Origin: Gyrodactylus bullatarudis
Taxonomy: Eukaryota; Platyhelminthes; Monogenea; Gyrodactylidea; Gyrodactylidae
NCBI GenBank assembly: GCA_012064415.1
Contig: SSNU01000254.1
Location: 1 to 64,000, forward strand
Reading direction: 5' to 3'
DNA: 64,000 nucleotides
The notes beneath the pieces are model-generated. The model saw only the letters and a program-made list of their open reading frames with translations. It did not search any database and was not told where the DNA came from. Below, in pieces: positions 36,680-49,200 of the stretch. The position numbers were made by a program, and so were the translations under genes. Numbering within the stretch: position 1 is the stretch's first letter; each line of letters opens with the position of its first letter.

Positions 36680-37177
36680 ATGGCGATATGCGGTTTCTTT
36701 GACATTGAAATTAATGGAAAATTAGCAGGACGGATAGTCTTCAAGCTTTATGATGATGTTGTTCCAAAAACAGTCACGAACTTTGTAGCTCTCTGCACTG
36801 CAGAAAAAGGTTTTGGCTATAAAAACTCCATCTTTCACAGGATCATTCCGGGGTTTATGTGCCAAGGCGGTGACTTCACTAATCACAATGGTACCGGTGG
36901 CAAGAGCATCTACGGTAACAAATTTGAAGATGAAAACTTTCAAAAGAAACATGATAAGCCATTTCTTTTGTCGATGGCGAATGCTGGTCCCAATACGAAT
37001 GGATCGCAATTCTTCATTACAACTGTAGCGACTAGTTGGTTAGATGGCAAGCATGTTGTTTTTGGCGAAGTAGTTGAGGGCCAAAATGTTGTCAAGAAGA
37101 TGGAAAATGAAGGAAATCGTGATGGTAAAACAAAATCTGTAGTTAAAATAGTAGATTGTGGAATAATTAAATGCTAA
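36680..37177 (+). CDS. cyclophilin A-type peptidyl-prolyl cis-trans isomerase
   Basis: A single-exon cyclophilin of 165 residues that catalyses cis-trans isomerisation of Xaa-Pro bonds; the absence of a signal peptide points to the cytosol. The start [13 protein letters not shown] is the first ATG and matches the usual CypA N-terminus. The core is textbook: [16 protein letters not shown] (catalytic Arg), [34 protein letters not shown], then [11 protein letters not shown] with the Trp that binds cyclosporin. It ends VDCGIIKC. Bases 36733-37162 are identical to the second copy 1830 bases downstream. Lack of introns may indicate a retrogene origin, but no poly-A tract or target duplication was found. 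Confidence 0.95.
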   Translation: MAICGFFDIEINGKLAGRIVFKLYDDVVPKTVTNFVALCTAEKGFGYKNSIFHRIIPGFMCQGGDFTNHNGTGGKSIYGNKFEDENFQKKHDKPFLLSMANAGPNTNGSQFFITTVATSWLDGKHVVFGEVVEGQNVVKKMENEGNRDGKTKSVVKIVDCGIIKC

Positions 37178-38512
37178 TACAAATTCATACTGAGTCTCAT
37201 TTCTCTTGAATTCTCAATTCTATTTTTAGTAATCTTGGAGTATTTCTTCATCATTAAAACTCTCTCAAAATGTTCTACTTTATCCGTTTAGTCTTGACTC
37301 AAACCAAAAAAAGTATTTTTGTGATTATTTAGAATTTTAAGAACCTGCTAATCTATCTTCTCTTTATTGTATCATGCGTGCTTCAATCAATGTGATCAAT
37401 AATTATTACAATCAAATATTGATTAGTCGAAAGATGTGCTGTATATTGTACAGTGTATAAGGTTATTGAAAAAGGAAATTGTATCAGAATTAGTATAAAT
37501 ATTCATTTCTTGGAGGATTTTGAAGACGAGTGAATAATGAGTAATAAAGCTTTTATTTCACCGGTTCTCATCAGACTCTTACACCGGCTTGATACCGGAA
37601 TGAATATTTCTACTAATTCAGATAAAATTTTCGCAGATGCTCGACACTATTTCCATCGAAAAAGGAAATTATTTAAAAACTTATATTTGGAAAATTATAA
37701 GGTTAAATAAAATTTTTGGGTATATTCACTTTCTTATTTACCTCTTAAACTTCACTTATTCTCAAATTTAGTATTTCTGACTATTAGTACATTCCTTGAA
37801 TAAAAATTTGTTTTTACTGTATTGACCACTATTTTGTATTTGGTATTCAATAAATACTATTTCATCTACGACATAGACTTGAATCTAAATTAGTTTCACA
37901 TCATTGTAATTATATAATTTTTTCTCTAAACTCTGATCTTTTTATTTTTTGTTCATTTCTGCGTTTAAAACAAATTACCTATTATTTTACAGGCAATAGT
38001 AATTTTCTTTGATTAATCAGGAGCAGTGTCTGAGTTTTGATTGTACTTTGTTTTACCATGAATTTACAGTTTATTCAGAGGATGCTTCTAAAGAACTGTA
38101 TCGATAATGAAAATATTGCAAAATAAAAGTTTAATAAGAAAAATTTTTTGTTCCATGAAAGAATCTGAAATCTTCAATACAAATTAGTAAAAGAAAATTT
38201 TGAAGGATTATGACCAACCTTTTGAGCCACCTTCCTCTGAAGACGGTCATTGACGATCTCATTACGGAAAAGTATGGAAGAGGCTTTGAAAAAAAGTTGC
38301 TTATAATCCAATTAAATCTAATATTATTAAAAGCTAAGGTTTTTATTCCCTGAACTACTCAATGACCTAATTTTGAATAAATGAGAAAACAATCGATAAA
38401 TTTATTATGATGTTTAGATGTAATATAAATGTTTAGTCTTCTATAAATAGAGAACAATAAAGTTTATTTAATTGCAAATTGAACAATTTCAAACAGAGTC
38501 TGAGGGAGCATT
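37178..38512. other. spacer between the two cyclophilin genes
   Basis: Unique AT-rich DNA apart from the inverted repeat at 37481-37626. The sequence flanking the first cyclophilin is not repeated around the second. Confidence 0.4.
37468..37670. repeat. inverted repeat bracketed by a 13-bp direct repeat
   Basis: The arms at about 37481-37508 and 37599-37626 (sharing GAATTAGTA and AAATATTCATT) are inverted with few mismatches. The 13-mer GAAAAAGGAAATT occurs just outside the left arm (37468-37480) and about 32 bases past the right arm (37658-37670). It may be a small MITE or hairpin. Confidence 0.45.
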
Positions 38513-39034
38513 ATGACCTCTGTCTTCTTTTTAGTAAAAATTGGAAATCAAGAAGCAGAAAAGATAGTCTTCAAGCTTTATGATGATGTTGTTCCAAAAA
38601 CAGTCACGAACTTTGTAGCTCTCTGCACTGCAGAAAAAGGTTTTGGCTATAAAAACTCCATCTTTCACAGGATCATTCCGGGGTTTATGTGCCAAGGCGG
38701 TGACTTCACTAATCACAATGGTACCGGTGGCAAGAGCATCTACGGTAACAAATTTGAAGATGAAAACTTTCAAAAGAAACATGATAAGCCATTTCTTTTG
38801 TCGATGGCGAATGCTGGTCCCAATACGAATGGATCGCAATTCTTCATTACAACTGTAGCGACTAGTTGGTTAGATGGCAAGCATGTTGTTTTTGGCGAAG
38901 TAGTTGAGGGCCAAAATGTTGTCAAGAAGATGGAAAATGAAGGAAATCGTGATGGTAAAACAAAATCTGTAGTTAAAATAGTAGATTGTGGAGTTGTAGA
39001 TGGACAACGAGAACAAGAGGTACTGAAAAATTAA
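38513..39034 (+). CDS. second cyclophilin with divergent ends
   Basis: A single-exon cyclophilin of 173 residues. Residues 1-17 ([17 protein letters not shown]) align in length with the first copy's start but differ at most positions. From base 38563 to 38992 it is identical to copy one (430 bases, no differences), so the active-site Arg, QFF and Trp motifs are retained. The end then differs again ([16 protein letters not shown]). The altered first beta strand (FFLV for FFDI) could affect folding. It is not an obvious pseudogene because the frame is open. AATAAA lies near 39251. Confidence 0.85.
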   Translation: MTSVFFLVKIGNQEAEKIVFKLYDDVVPKTVTNFVALCTAEKGFGYKNSIFHRIIPGFMCQGGDFTNHNGTGGKSIYGNKFEDENFQKKHDKPFLLSMANAGPNTNGSQFFITTVATSWLDGKHVVFGEVVEGQNVVKKMENEGNRDGKTKSVVKIVDCGVVDGQREQEVLKN

Positions 39035-40189
39035 AAAGACTTTGATATTATTGAATGCTCTTCTTTCTTTTGTTATTCGTTGATATGTACAGAGTTGAAT
39101 CATTGAGAAAGGATCTTTGTTTTAAAAGGAGTCATTATGTAAATTTTAACATTGTAATCAAATAATTTCCAGGATCATGATTATATTGCAGTATTTGCTT
39201 AAAGTTGAGGTTGGTTGATATTAAATTAGATGCTTTTAACACCATGTCTGAATAAATTCATTAATTGTACTCAGATATTCTGCAAGCCAGTTCGAATCAA
39301 ACGACTTACGCTATTGTACAGTCGGAACCGAAACTCAATGGCCACCCTCTTTTGAGAAACTCCGATAAAGTTATATATATTTTTTCAACTATTCTTGGTC
39401 TATTCCTACTAAAATGTATATAATAACATGTAAAGGTAGGAAAATTCAGTATTATGGGTGGTTGACTGTTCATGCAAATGAAGATGCATATAATTTTAGA
39501 GAGATTTATTTATCGGTTTATGATTGCCATTTACATATGAGAACTGATGAATAGCACATTTAATAATTTATTGCATAGATAAAACCAAGATCTGGACCTT
39601 TTTCTGTACGCTTCAACTGGAAATATCTGATAAAAGAGGATCAATATGAAATCTTTTATTTCTGAAATACCTGAGCTGAGATTTGATAGCCATAATTTTC
39701 AGAATGGTTTATTTAATATATATAAATGCTATAAAGAGATTAACTTTCAACCAACGAACACAATTAGCTACACTCAAAAACGTTCAAGGGCTAATCAAGA
39801 TGGTAGATTAAACCCTACATTAGGGGCACCAAATATTCCCAGGTCAGCCGACTGAATTGATCAAATTTGGCAAGCACCGGACATTGTTAGGCATCGTTTA
39901 TGACTCGTCACGTTAAATTTAAATCAATGCAAACTCTAGTTCTTCTATTGTCTCGATTAGCCATGCATTTAACAAGTATCTGCCATCTGGATGGTAAGGG
40001 CTTCAGTTTAGAACTCTGCTAATCTATGATAAACTCAATATTTGAATCTATTGTTTGTCTCAGAAAAAACTCTTTGGATTAATTTAATAGGATTTAATTT
40101 TTATATTTTGTTTCATTTTCAGTATAAAATCTTTTTCTGAAAAAAACTTTGAAATATCGAAATATGATACAGTTATTGAATAAATATTA
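39035..40189. other. intergenic spacer
   Basis: A 69-codon open frame at 39646-39855 has balanced composition but no recognisable motif. Otherwise nothing is visible. Confidence 0.35.
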
Positions 40190-40450
40190 CTAGAGCCATT
40201 TGGCGCCAGCATGTGGCTCACCATCATCATACATGTCAAGGAATCTGTTTTGATTAAAGTGCTGTATTGGGACAATGTCATACCCAGTATCATAATAGAG
40301 GACCTCATCTAGAATTCTATGTGGTACACCATTCTTGTCAATGGTCCAACCGTCCACATTGTGTTGGGTGAGTTGTGACCTACCATTCTTGGTATCATAC
40401 GAGGCTTCATAAGTAACAATTGGATATGGAGGTATGGCGTAGTTGTACAT
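40190..40450 (-). CDS. small unknown protein, paralog A
   Basis: An 86-residue open frame from ATG 40450, starting MYNYAIPPYPIVTYEASYDT. It shares an ordered set of motifs with the 92-residue protein 860 bases away: PP-Y/F-P-I/V-V, a D/E-T-x-x-G pair, G-W-T/V-V/I-D-x-N-G-x-P, and YYDTG-x-D-L/I-I/V-P-I/L-Q followed by FLD-M/L-Y. No Cys, signal peptide or membrane span. The Trp/Gly/Tyr-rich beta-like pattern suggests one small globular domain. Family not recognised. Both genes are on the minus strand, about 2 kb and 0.75 kb past the end of mRpL16. Confidence 0.7.
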   Translation of the reverse strand: MYNYAIPPYPIVTYEASYDTKNGRSQLTQHNVDGWTIDKNGVPHRILDEVLYYDTGYDIVPIQHFNQNRFLDMYDDGEPHAGAKWL

Positions 40451-41312
40451 GACTTTTTCTCTGGTCTGTGAGCTTAATTTGAAATGAAAATCTTTCGATT
40501 AAATTCGTTAATTTAATGACTTAAAATAATACGTATTTATCCCATCTTGTCTTGAATACATCACACTTAAATAAAAGTACTGTAGATAAGTTTAATAAAT
40601 TCGAATTTAATCCACTTAATAAAATGCTCAAAAGTCTGATTTACCTTAGCCTTAGATGGTAGTACATCATAGAGGATTTTTCAGCGTTCAATTTATCTGA
40701 ATTTTCATTATAGAATTCTTTCACTTATGTTCTGAATGTTCTGTCTTCTTTCTTAGTAACGGTTCATATTTTCTATGATATATTTGTAAGTCTAATTTAA
40801 ATACAAAATAGAGAGAAAAATATGTATTTTTTCCATTGAAAAAACCAATGAGCAAACAGAGAATGATCTAGCCTAGACTCCTACTTAACATATTTCAGCA
40901 AAAACGGTTTGTGTGCGAAAAATTTATGATGGCAATCTTAATCACGAAAACTAATATATTTATAAAAACAATAAGAAACTCAACAAATAATCTTGAAAGT
41001 TTAAAGTTTCTATCAAAATTCTCTTTGTCTCGAGCGATTTCACGCAGTTTTCTCATCTTCTCAATTTGAGAATCTCAAATGATTAGATTTTATTTTTAAG
41101 GAAATACCAATGTAACGTTTGTTATTTTCAGCCATAAAACTCTTTTAATAGTCTCGAGTTTAATTAAATCTAGGCTATTTAGTCCTTATAAAAAATTTTA
41201 GCGACTTGGTTTTCTTGCAGTAAATGTATAAAATATTATATTTTCAAAACAAAATTCATGTACAGAAGTAGTATAAAAGTATAAAAGATCGAAATTATTT
41301 GCTTAACACACG

Positions 41313-41591
41313 TTAAACAACCCATAGGAAGCCTGGAAAGAGGTAGCTGTCTGTGTATAAATCCAAGAAATAGTTTTTCTGTGTGTACTGTAATGGAATT
41401 AAATCGTCACCTGTGTCATAATATCTAACATCGTAAACACTCATAACAGGAGTACCATTACCATCCACAACCCATCCACCAGTTGACATTTGGATTAACG
41501 CAGTCTCTCCGGTTTCTGTATCTTCAGTGACTTTAAAATTGACCACAGGAAATGGAGGTACGCCATTTGGAACAGATATGCCAGCTCCCAT
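41313..41591 (-). CDS. small unknown protein, paralog B
   Basis: A 92-residue open frame from ATG 41591. It starts MGAGISVPNGVPPFPVV; Gly2 with Ser6 fits an N-myristoylation signal, which the other paralog lacks. The body aligns with paralog A through GWVVDGNGTP and YYDTGDDLIPLQ, then YFLDLY. Conservation of spacing in two independent ORFs supports both as real genes. Function unknown; a single-domain, possibly membrane-anchored protein is an inference from the N-terminus. Confidence 0.72.
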   Translation of the reverse strand: MGAGISVPNGVPPFPVVNFKVTEDTETGETALIQMSTGGWVVDGNGTPVMSVYDVRYYDTGDDLIPLQYTQKNYFLDLYTDSYLFPGFLWVV

Positions 41592-42339
41592 GTCTTAGAC
41601 TATTTTTTGAAATCATAACTTTGTTCAACAATTTATGATGAATATATCTACGTAATTTGAACCTAGGTTCTTCAATGACCTTAAGAGCAAAGTAATTTAC
41701 TTTAAGTAAATCAGGTTGACTTAATGCAACGATGTTAAGTCGATAATTTTAATTTTAAAATATTATATTATGCACTTTAAAGTAGATATATGATTTAATT
41801 TTATTTTTAAGAAATAAAAAAATAATGTATTCTTTATTAAAGAACAATGCATAGAATTATTATCTGATAATTATTTGAGTCTTAGTATAAAGATCATCGA
41901 TATGATTGGATGAAAAAAATGAACCCAAGATAATCAATGATTAGTACAGTAATCAGCGATTAATAATTATAATTAGTAAATTACTGACAGTAATACTGAT
42001 TCAGTATGAGTGATGCAGCTGCTACACCAATATCTACAGATAAATTCTAAGTCTGTCGTCAATGTTACATTTCATACACTTCTCAAGTTGAGACTCTCAA
42101 TTAATTCTTGACCTGGACCGTTCATGATGTATGATGCAAAAACCAACTACTAGGTAGACGACCACACTTTCATATGCTATGAATCGTAGAATTAAAGTAT
42201 ACAGTGAAATTTTTTATATCTCTAAGTTCGAGATTCTCTACTCTAAAAAATCTGCAGTAAAGATGTATCGTGCGGCGATTTAACGAATCGTGCCTTTAAA
42301 AATTCAAGAAGAGTATAGATAAAATGACATGTATTTAAA
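41592..42339. other. intergenic spacer
   Basis: AT-rich, no gene seen. It separates the small-protein pair from the end of mRpL16. Confidence 0.4.
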
Positions 42340-43095
42340 TCATTTGACATAATAACTAGGATCTTTCCAAGTATGAATCCAAGGACTCAGGAAATTCTTG
42401 CAACCTGCATAATTATTTTTCATAATTTTAGATAAATTTTGGGACATTGGATTTGCATCATTCTTTATGATATAATCTTTAATTTTTTGCTCCGTCTCTA
42501 GCAATTCACTTGAAAGAAAACGAGAAGGGAAGGGTAGACCTCTGACAACCTTAGTGAGAATTGAATATGCTTCCTGCCAGTATAAATTTCCTCCTAATTC
42601 CAAAATTATGCGTCCTTTACGAACTGGAGTTACAAAGTGATTAATGTCGCCTTTACCCCCTCCCATTCGACTTCCTTGAGATCTCTTTGAAATTGGTTTG
42701 TAGGGTGCATCAACTCGATACTGTGCAAACATTCTTTTTTCATCTAATCGCTTATTAACAGCAATTCTCATCATTTCAAAGTGACCTGATTTGAGTTCGC
42801 CTCCGTCCATAGCTTGTACCCCAAAATTTCCATAGATTAATTTATTATGAATTAATTCTGGACCCCTGTAGTCGATTTTTTTTCTAGGTTCAAAATCAAC
42901 TTTGGTTAAAGGACGCTTAGGATAAACAGGCAATCTACGAAATTCAGGAGGAAAAGCAGTTTCAGATAAATCTTCGAGAATTCTTAAGGGATACGTAGGT
43001 TTACGCTCTATGAAAGGTTTGTATTTATTAGAATGGCTTGAAAATCCTTGAAACGAGGTTTTAATAATTTGAGCAAGACTTTTAGAGTTGAACAT
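42340..43095 (-). CDS. mRpL16: mitochondrial ribosomal protein L16
   Basis: A large-subunit mitoribosome protein of 251 residues in one exon. The first 30 residues lack acidic residues and are rich in Ser, Lys and Phe, consistent with mitochondrial import. The L16/uL16 core is recognisable: RMFAQYRVDAPYKPISKR, then SRMGGGKGDINHFVTPVRKG (the L16 signature G-x-GKG-x-I-x-x-x-x-x-PVRKG) and IILELGG. The C-terminal 70 residues are an animal mitochondrial extension. Only 108 bases separate its ATG from that of the divergent Ig receptor, so the two may share a promoter region. Length fits metazoan MRPL16. Confidence 0.92.
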   Translation of the reverse strand: MFNSKSLAQIIKTSFQGFSSHSNKYKPFIERKPTYPLRILEDLSETAFPPEFRRLPVYPKRPLTKVDFEPRKKIDYRGPELIHNKLIYGNFGVQAMDGGELKSGHFEMMRIAVNKRLDEKRMFAQYRVDAPYKPISKRSQGSRMGGGKGDINHFVTPVRKGRIILELGGNLYWQEAYSILTKVVRGLPFPSRFLSSELLETEQKIKDYIIKNDANPMSQNLSKIMKNNYAGCKNFLSPWIHTWKDPSYYVK

Positions 43096-43203
43096 GACAC
43101 GTGAACTAACAACTTCTCAATATTTGAAAATTGTTTTAATTTTCAAATGATAATAATGTTCTTTTTGCCGCAAGAATAGAAAATGATTCTTGTATAACTC
43201 TAA
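43096..43203. promoter_or_regulatory. candidate bidirectional promoter
   Basis: A 108-base gap between divergent start codons of mRpL16 and the Ig receptor. No TATA or other element is clear. The gap is only a promoter if the receptor's first exon is correctly placed. Confidence 0.3.
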
Positions 43204-46200
43204 ATGCTTCATATAAATACATTTTTCTTTTTCACTTTGTTGTATTGTTCCTCAGCGAGAATACGAGTCACTGGAAGTAGATTTCCTATTGACCTTGGAA
43301 ATGTTGTTCGCTTGAAAATTGAAAGTGTCCAGCCTGGTGAAACTGTACGAGTTAAATTAAACGGCGATGTTGTAAACTTGATAAAATATGACCAAGCTTG
43401 CATTCAGACAATTCAATTGATCAAATGTAATCAATTTGATCGATCCTCTTTTGACCTCGAGTACTTGCCATCTCGTGAGGATTATATGAAAAAACTGCAA
43501 GTAGAATATTATCTGGATTTAACATCTCTTGAATTAGGCAAACCAGAAATTGTTTATGATGAACAGGTTGAAGTAAATTTTCACTTTTAATTTTACTTAC
43601 CTTTAATTTAGCTTATTAGTTCTCCGAAGGATCTAGAAATAAAGTTTTTCAGAGACAATCATGTCATGTCTCTCCCGCTTTCAGATAAGCGTGATACTGA
43701 ATACGAGACTGGTGATCGTTTCAAAGTTATTTGTAAATCTGAAGGCTCCTTACCGCCATCAAATATTTCTTTAAATCTTAGTTGTCGGCCTAGAAGTCCA
43801 GCTATCATAGAAAGTACCCGATTAAAATTGGCACGTAAAAACGCGCCATATGAGCTTTACTTTCCAAATTTTGATTTTGACACTGAAACAAACCCTGATA
43901 AATTTGCTTCCCTTGTTGCAAACTATGATGCTTTTGAAGAGTTGAAAGACAAAATAGTTACTCCTGGCGAAAAGGAAGTTGTTGCACATTTCACTGCAAC
44001 AAAAAGGTTGGATCAATGTCAGATATCCTGTTCTCAAGACAAAGCTGAAGTGATAAGTAATGAAATTAATGTGAAATGTAAGTTGAATGCTATAATTTAG
44101 TTATTATAATTGTCTAATAATCTTTTTACTAGATCCTACTTCTTATGCTTATCTCCTCCCGCGTCCAGAGAATGGTTTTGTGAGAGCTGGAGATACACTT
44201 GGTTGTTATGCAGATGGAAATCCACCACCTATCGTTCGTTTGGAAGCTTTTGTTCCAAAAACTAAAGAGCAAACAGTTGACCAAGAAATGATTCTCTTTA
44301 TGGACACTCACAAGACAATTCCACCTGTCTTTGGAGCCAAAGGTATTTTGACTCATAAAAAAATTGGAACCATCGTCTATAATGAGAGTAATGCTTTCTA
44401 CCACCAATACATCAATATTATAAGATCTTTAGCTGGTCATATTCGATTTATTCCAATTCAGAAAGAATCAACTGAAGATTTCACTATCAAAGGATCACAG
44501 TTGTTCATTTCTTCAAATGCAACAATTGGCAAAGAGGTTATTGTAATCTGCTTTGCTACAGGGGTTGAAGTTCATTCTAGATTCATTGTTACTTGTGAGT
44601 TTTTCAGAACTTCTCTTAGTTGTAACATCAATATCTCATTTCCTTGATACTTTAAATAATGTGTTATTTAGCTAGATACAGTGAGTATAGTTAGAATATT
44701 TTTACAGACAGAACCCACAGAATTTTTAAAACTGTCTCTTTCTTTAAGAATTATCATAAATAAAATCATTAATTGGATTTGAATGAAATAATTTTTGATT
44801 TATTTACCAAATTTTGTTATGACTGATTGAAATACAGATAAAAGATTTTCATAAAGAATGAAAACGTTTAATTACAAAAACTAACTCTTTTTGATATAAT
44901 TATAAACGCGATACCTCGTTTAGATCGTTATAATGCCAGTCTCGGAGTTGTCCTCGGAATTTGTGCTGGAATGCTGTTTTTATCAGTGGTAATTTTAAGT
45001 CTCATGATCATCATGAAGAGACGTCAGAAAAAAAGCAACACTGCCTATCAGGCCCGTAAAACGAATCAGGGGTATGTACAAATTGTATTCTAATTTGAAT
45101 CATATAATTCTCCCACTTTCCCAGGTATCATTCGGACCAGGTACCAATCACAAAAAAGGTGAGTAATTTATTACAATTCATTCTTCTCAAACTTTCTCTT
45201 TTTGAGGCATTCTCTTTGATTCGGACACTCTACTTTGCATGTATTTTTGACTAAATATATTTAAAAATTACGATAGATTAAGCATTTATTGCAGACGAGT
45301 TTTCCCAATGATTCACTCACTATACAATAACATCCTTTTGTTACCTTGATTAAAAAATTTATTCTTTCAAACAGAAAAATATTTTGAAAGAATTAAATTC
45401 TAGTAACAGCTTTGGGCTGTTCTGAATTTCCTTACAAAACTAGTTTTACTATTTTATTGAAACTAACCAACTTAGCATGTAAATAAAATTTTTCTCTTTA
45501 TTCAATGTAGTTGGTATAAATTAACCTTTAATTCAGCTGTTTTTTATCTCTCTCACTCTTTCGTTTTTGTTCTCTTTTTAAAAAAAATATTCATTGATTT
45601 TTTTCTTTTTCATCTATCCCTGTCTGTGTGTCCATTTGCGAACCATTGTACACAACAAATGCTAACACTCACACACACTCGCCTTGACAAATAAAAACAC
45701 AAATATCGGGAATACCTTCGTATAACTCTTACCCTACCTAAAAACCTACTGCAAATTTGGTGTCCGGATCATTGAATGCATAAAAATTACAAATTCATTC
45801 AACTTTTTTCATATAATACTTTGAATTATCTATGAATGAATAATTGTACTCACCCTTATTATTTGGTATGTTTTGTAAAAAATTATTACTAATTATATTT
45901 ATTAAATTTTATTTATGAAATGTAGAAAGCATTTTCACCTACTGAAAGTTTAAAGCGTATTAGATCTTCAAAGTTGAATTCATCTAAGTCAGAAGAGGTT
46001 CATAGAATAACTCAATGTTAGGTTGTTTTTTTTTCCTATAAGTTATAATTCCCACCAAAAAATAAAATCAACTCTTTTGAAAAATTAGAAACAAAAAAAC
46101 CAATCCAAAAAAAAGATTATCTCAAGATGATGGTGTTACTTTTGATTCCATTATTGATGTTATTATGACTTGAAATTATTTACTTTTTAATTTAAATTTT

Positions 46201-49200
46201 TATAATTAATGAAAAGCTGCTCAATTTTTCTCGAATCTATTCAGCTATTATTATTATGTCAAAGAAATGTGCTCTTGATAGTCTGAGAGAAATATTTAAA
46301 AAAGGAATCTGTGATATATATAAATATTTGCCATGTATTATTATAATCTCTTTTGTTGTTTATATATAGAGTTAGTAGTAAACCCTATTATCATTGGTGA
46401 CATAAATTTTCAATGATTTTCTATTCTATGTCATTTTAACAACGTATTTTTGCATTTCAATGAAAAAATTATTATTCTTTTGGTGAAAACTGCAAATTTT
46501 TATTAAAAGTCTTTACGATCATAATTATTCACAACGAAATGACCAATGCACCTTTGATAATTATAATTTTGCCCCTAATAATTGGGATGTATTAAATCTA
46601 TCACTATTAGATATATGTCCTTTGTAAATACTTATTATTTTTCCTTTGAAAAAAAGAAAATACCTCATTTTTTAGATTAGCTCTCTAATTCTGTGATTAG
46701 TAGCCGATATTTCTTTGGCTTGATTATGAATAAATTTATCTATTATAAATATTTCTCTTGATAAAAATATTTCATACTTACTGGTCTATATTTATCAAAT
46801 GTATTATTTAATGGTTCATATAACAAGGGAATAAAAATAAATAAAAAGATGAAATACCCAAAATTCTATTGTACTTTAGGAATAAATCTTTTGCATCTCT
46901 TCATTTTGCCTAATTCTCTCCCTCTCAAGAGACTTTTATCCCATACCATTCCCAAGCCAACATATCTTTCAAGTTCGATATATCTCAATAACAGTACTTC
47001 TACTACTATATGTATTTCTAAATGATGGTTGTTGTTTCTTTAATATATTTTACCAAGTTGGGGGAAATACTCTTAAACTTTCTTCAAAGTAAAGAATTTT
47101 TATTTCCCACAATGATACAAATTTAAACTATGCTCTTCTATTATATTTTTGAATTAAATAAGTATGAAATTTACGTAGTTTTCAGGTCACGCAGCAGTCA
47201 TTACACCCTTTTTCTATCCTCCTGCATATGTGGTAGACATTTTAGCCAATTCTTTAGCTACTTTCTTCTTTCCTGTTGATTATTTCAATTACTCAGTAGA
47301 AAGATGAAACGATCACAAAAAATTAAAAATTCCTTCCTTAAATGCGTATATTATTTCCATCTTTAATTGAAAATATAATTAGATTTTAAGGTCTCTTCCA
47401 ACTTGACATGTCTACGTATGAAAAGAATAAATAATTAGTTATAATTATTAGGCCGGTAAAATATTTCGACATTTTTCCTAGGTAAATTAAAATTACATTT
47501 ATCTTCAAAATTATTATTACTTTATAATACAAAATATGATATAATAACATTATAAAATTGCATTTTTAGATTACCAGTCTTGAATTTATTGTTAGAACAT
47601 GCTTCAGTATTGAGAAAGTCCGGTCCAAACATACCAACCACTTGAGAGTAGGCATTATTTATGCTAGTAAAAAAAAATACCATAAAATATCGGCTTTTAT
47701 CGACATCTTATCTCGCTTATAAAAAAATATTACTCGAAACTGTGAATATCATTAGAACTAAAATAGCACCTAGAACGAAATATTTCTAGTCAACCATTTG
47801 TACGTATAGATGCTGCACTATTCATGAATAAAATGAGCTGTTTATTCTATGGCTAAAATTAGCAAATTTCAACTTTTTACCGGCCTAATAATTATAATCA
47901 CAATTCGAAATGTAAATCAACAGGATTCCCTCTATTCTCAAAAAAGTGTTCACTTTTTTATTATTTCTATTTCATTTAATTCACAGATAGCTATAGATAA
48001 ATGAATTGAGATAGAGGGTACTTTTATCTCTATCTCATTTCTGGTACATCAATCAAAATTTACATTTATCACACACTCTGTTTGTCTTTTCTGAGAAAGG
48101 TGTCGTAAATCAATGCGCTTCCTTTGCTATCCGAAAATTGACTTGACTAAAAATTAAGGTCATTTACTTTCATAGGATCTTGCATAGAAACACTAGACGT
48201 ATGAATGTACTTACTGTATAAAACTCCTGAATAGATTAACTTTGATCAAGTCTGTCAATGTGAATCCAAATAATATTACATTTATATTATAAAGAAAAGT
48301 GCAATTCACCAGCCAATATTATTCAATGGAAATATTTTTTATTCTCATTGGTTTAACAAAACGGAGTTCAAATTTGTGATTACCAAATGAAATTGTACAA
48401 TTTCATTCATCAGTTAATACCAAAGGTATTGTAAAAAACCATTGATAAATTTATTTTTGGCTCTACACTTGTTATCAATAACCGAGTGCAGTAGTAGTAG
48501 TAGTAGTATCATCATCATTGAAAACAGAAAAACACTAATCTCAACTCTTTCCATCGTCAATATTTGTCTCTCTTTATCTTTATTTCTTTCAATAATATGC
48601 ATAGTACTTTTTATTGTTATTCTGAATGTATCTTCTAAAGCCTTCTAAATGTATTTTTGTATAAAATACATGGTTTCTTTTACAGGGTTTTATTCATCAA
48701 CTAGATTATTTTCTTACCAACATGCATGCATATGATGCAAAACGAAAATTGGTTACTGTCAATTTTTCTTTCTCTTAACTAGTTAGTATAATCAATCGAT
48801 TAACTTTTTCTTTCTTTAAATCAACCAATTTGCAATTCGGCAAGTTGAATATGACTCATTTTATTCCAAAAATTTTCAGTAAATTGTTGATTTATTTACA
48901 TTTTAAAATAATATCTTCCTGTTCAAATTTATTATTCATAAAATTTTCAAGGATTATATTTTTTCTCAATTATGCAAAATCTTTATGAAAATTTTACCCT
49001 AAATTTCTATCGAGATAAGTTGAAAAAGTTTCTAATTGAATTGACTAGGTGGGTACTACATGAAATGCTAATTAAATTTACCTTGTCATAATTTTCAATT
49101 TTAAAACTAAGTCACCCAATTTATTTTTAATTGAAAACACACATTATGTCTGTTAATTTTAGGAAATCTATTAAAGCAACCCACTTTTACTGAACTAATT

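Noticed and set aside
36722..37009. Minus-strand ORF over cyclophilin, repeated at 38531-38839
   Set aside because: Antisense shadow of the cyclophilin coding sequence; duplicated only because the gene is.
39290..39345. T-arm-like TTCGAA sequences suggesting a tRNA
   Set aside because: No acceptor or D-arm pairing could be found on either strand.
39646..39855. 69-codon ORF after the second cyclophilin
   Set aside because: No motif, no splice context and no similarity to anything in the window.
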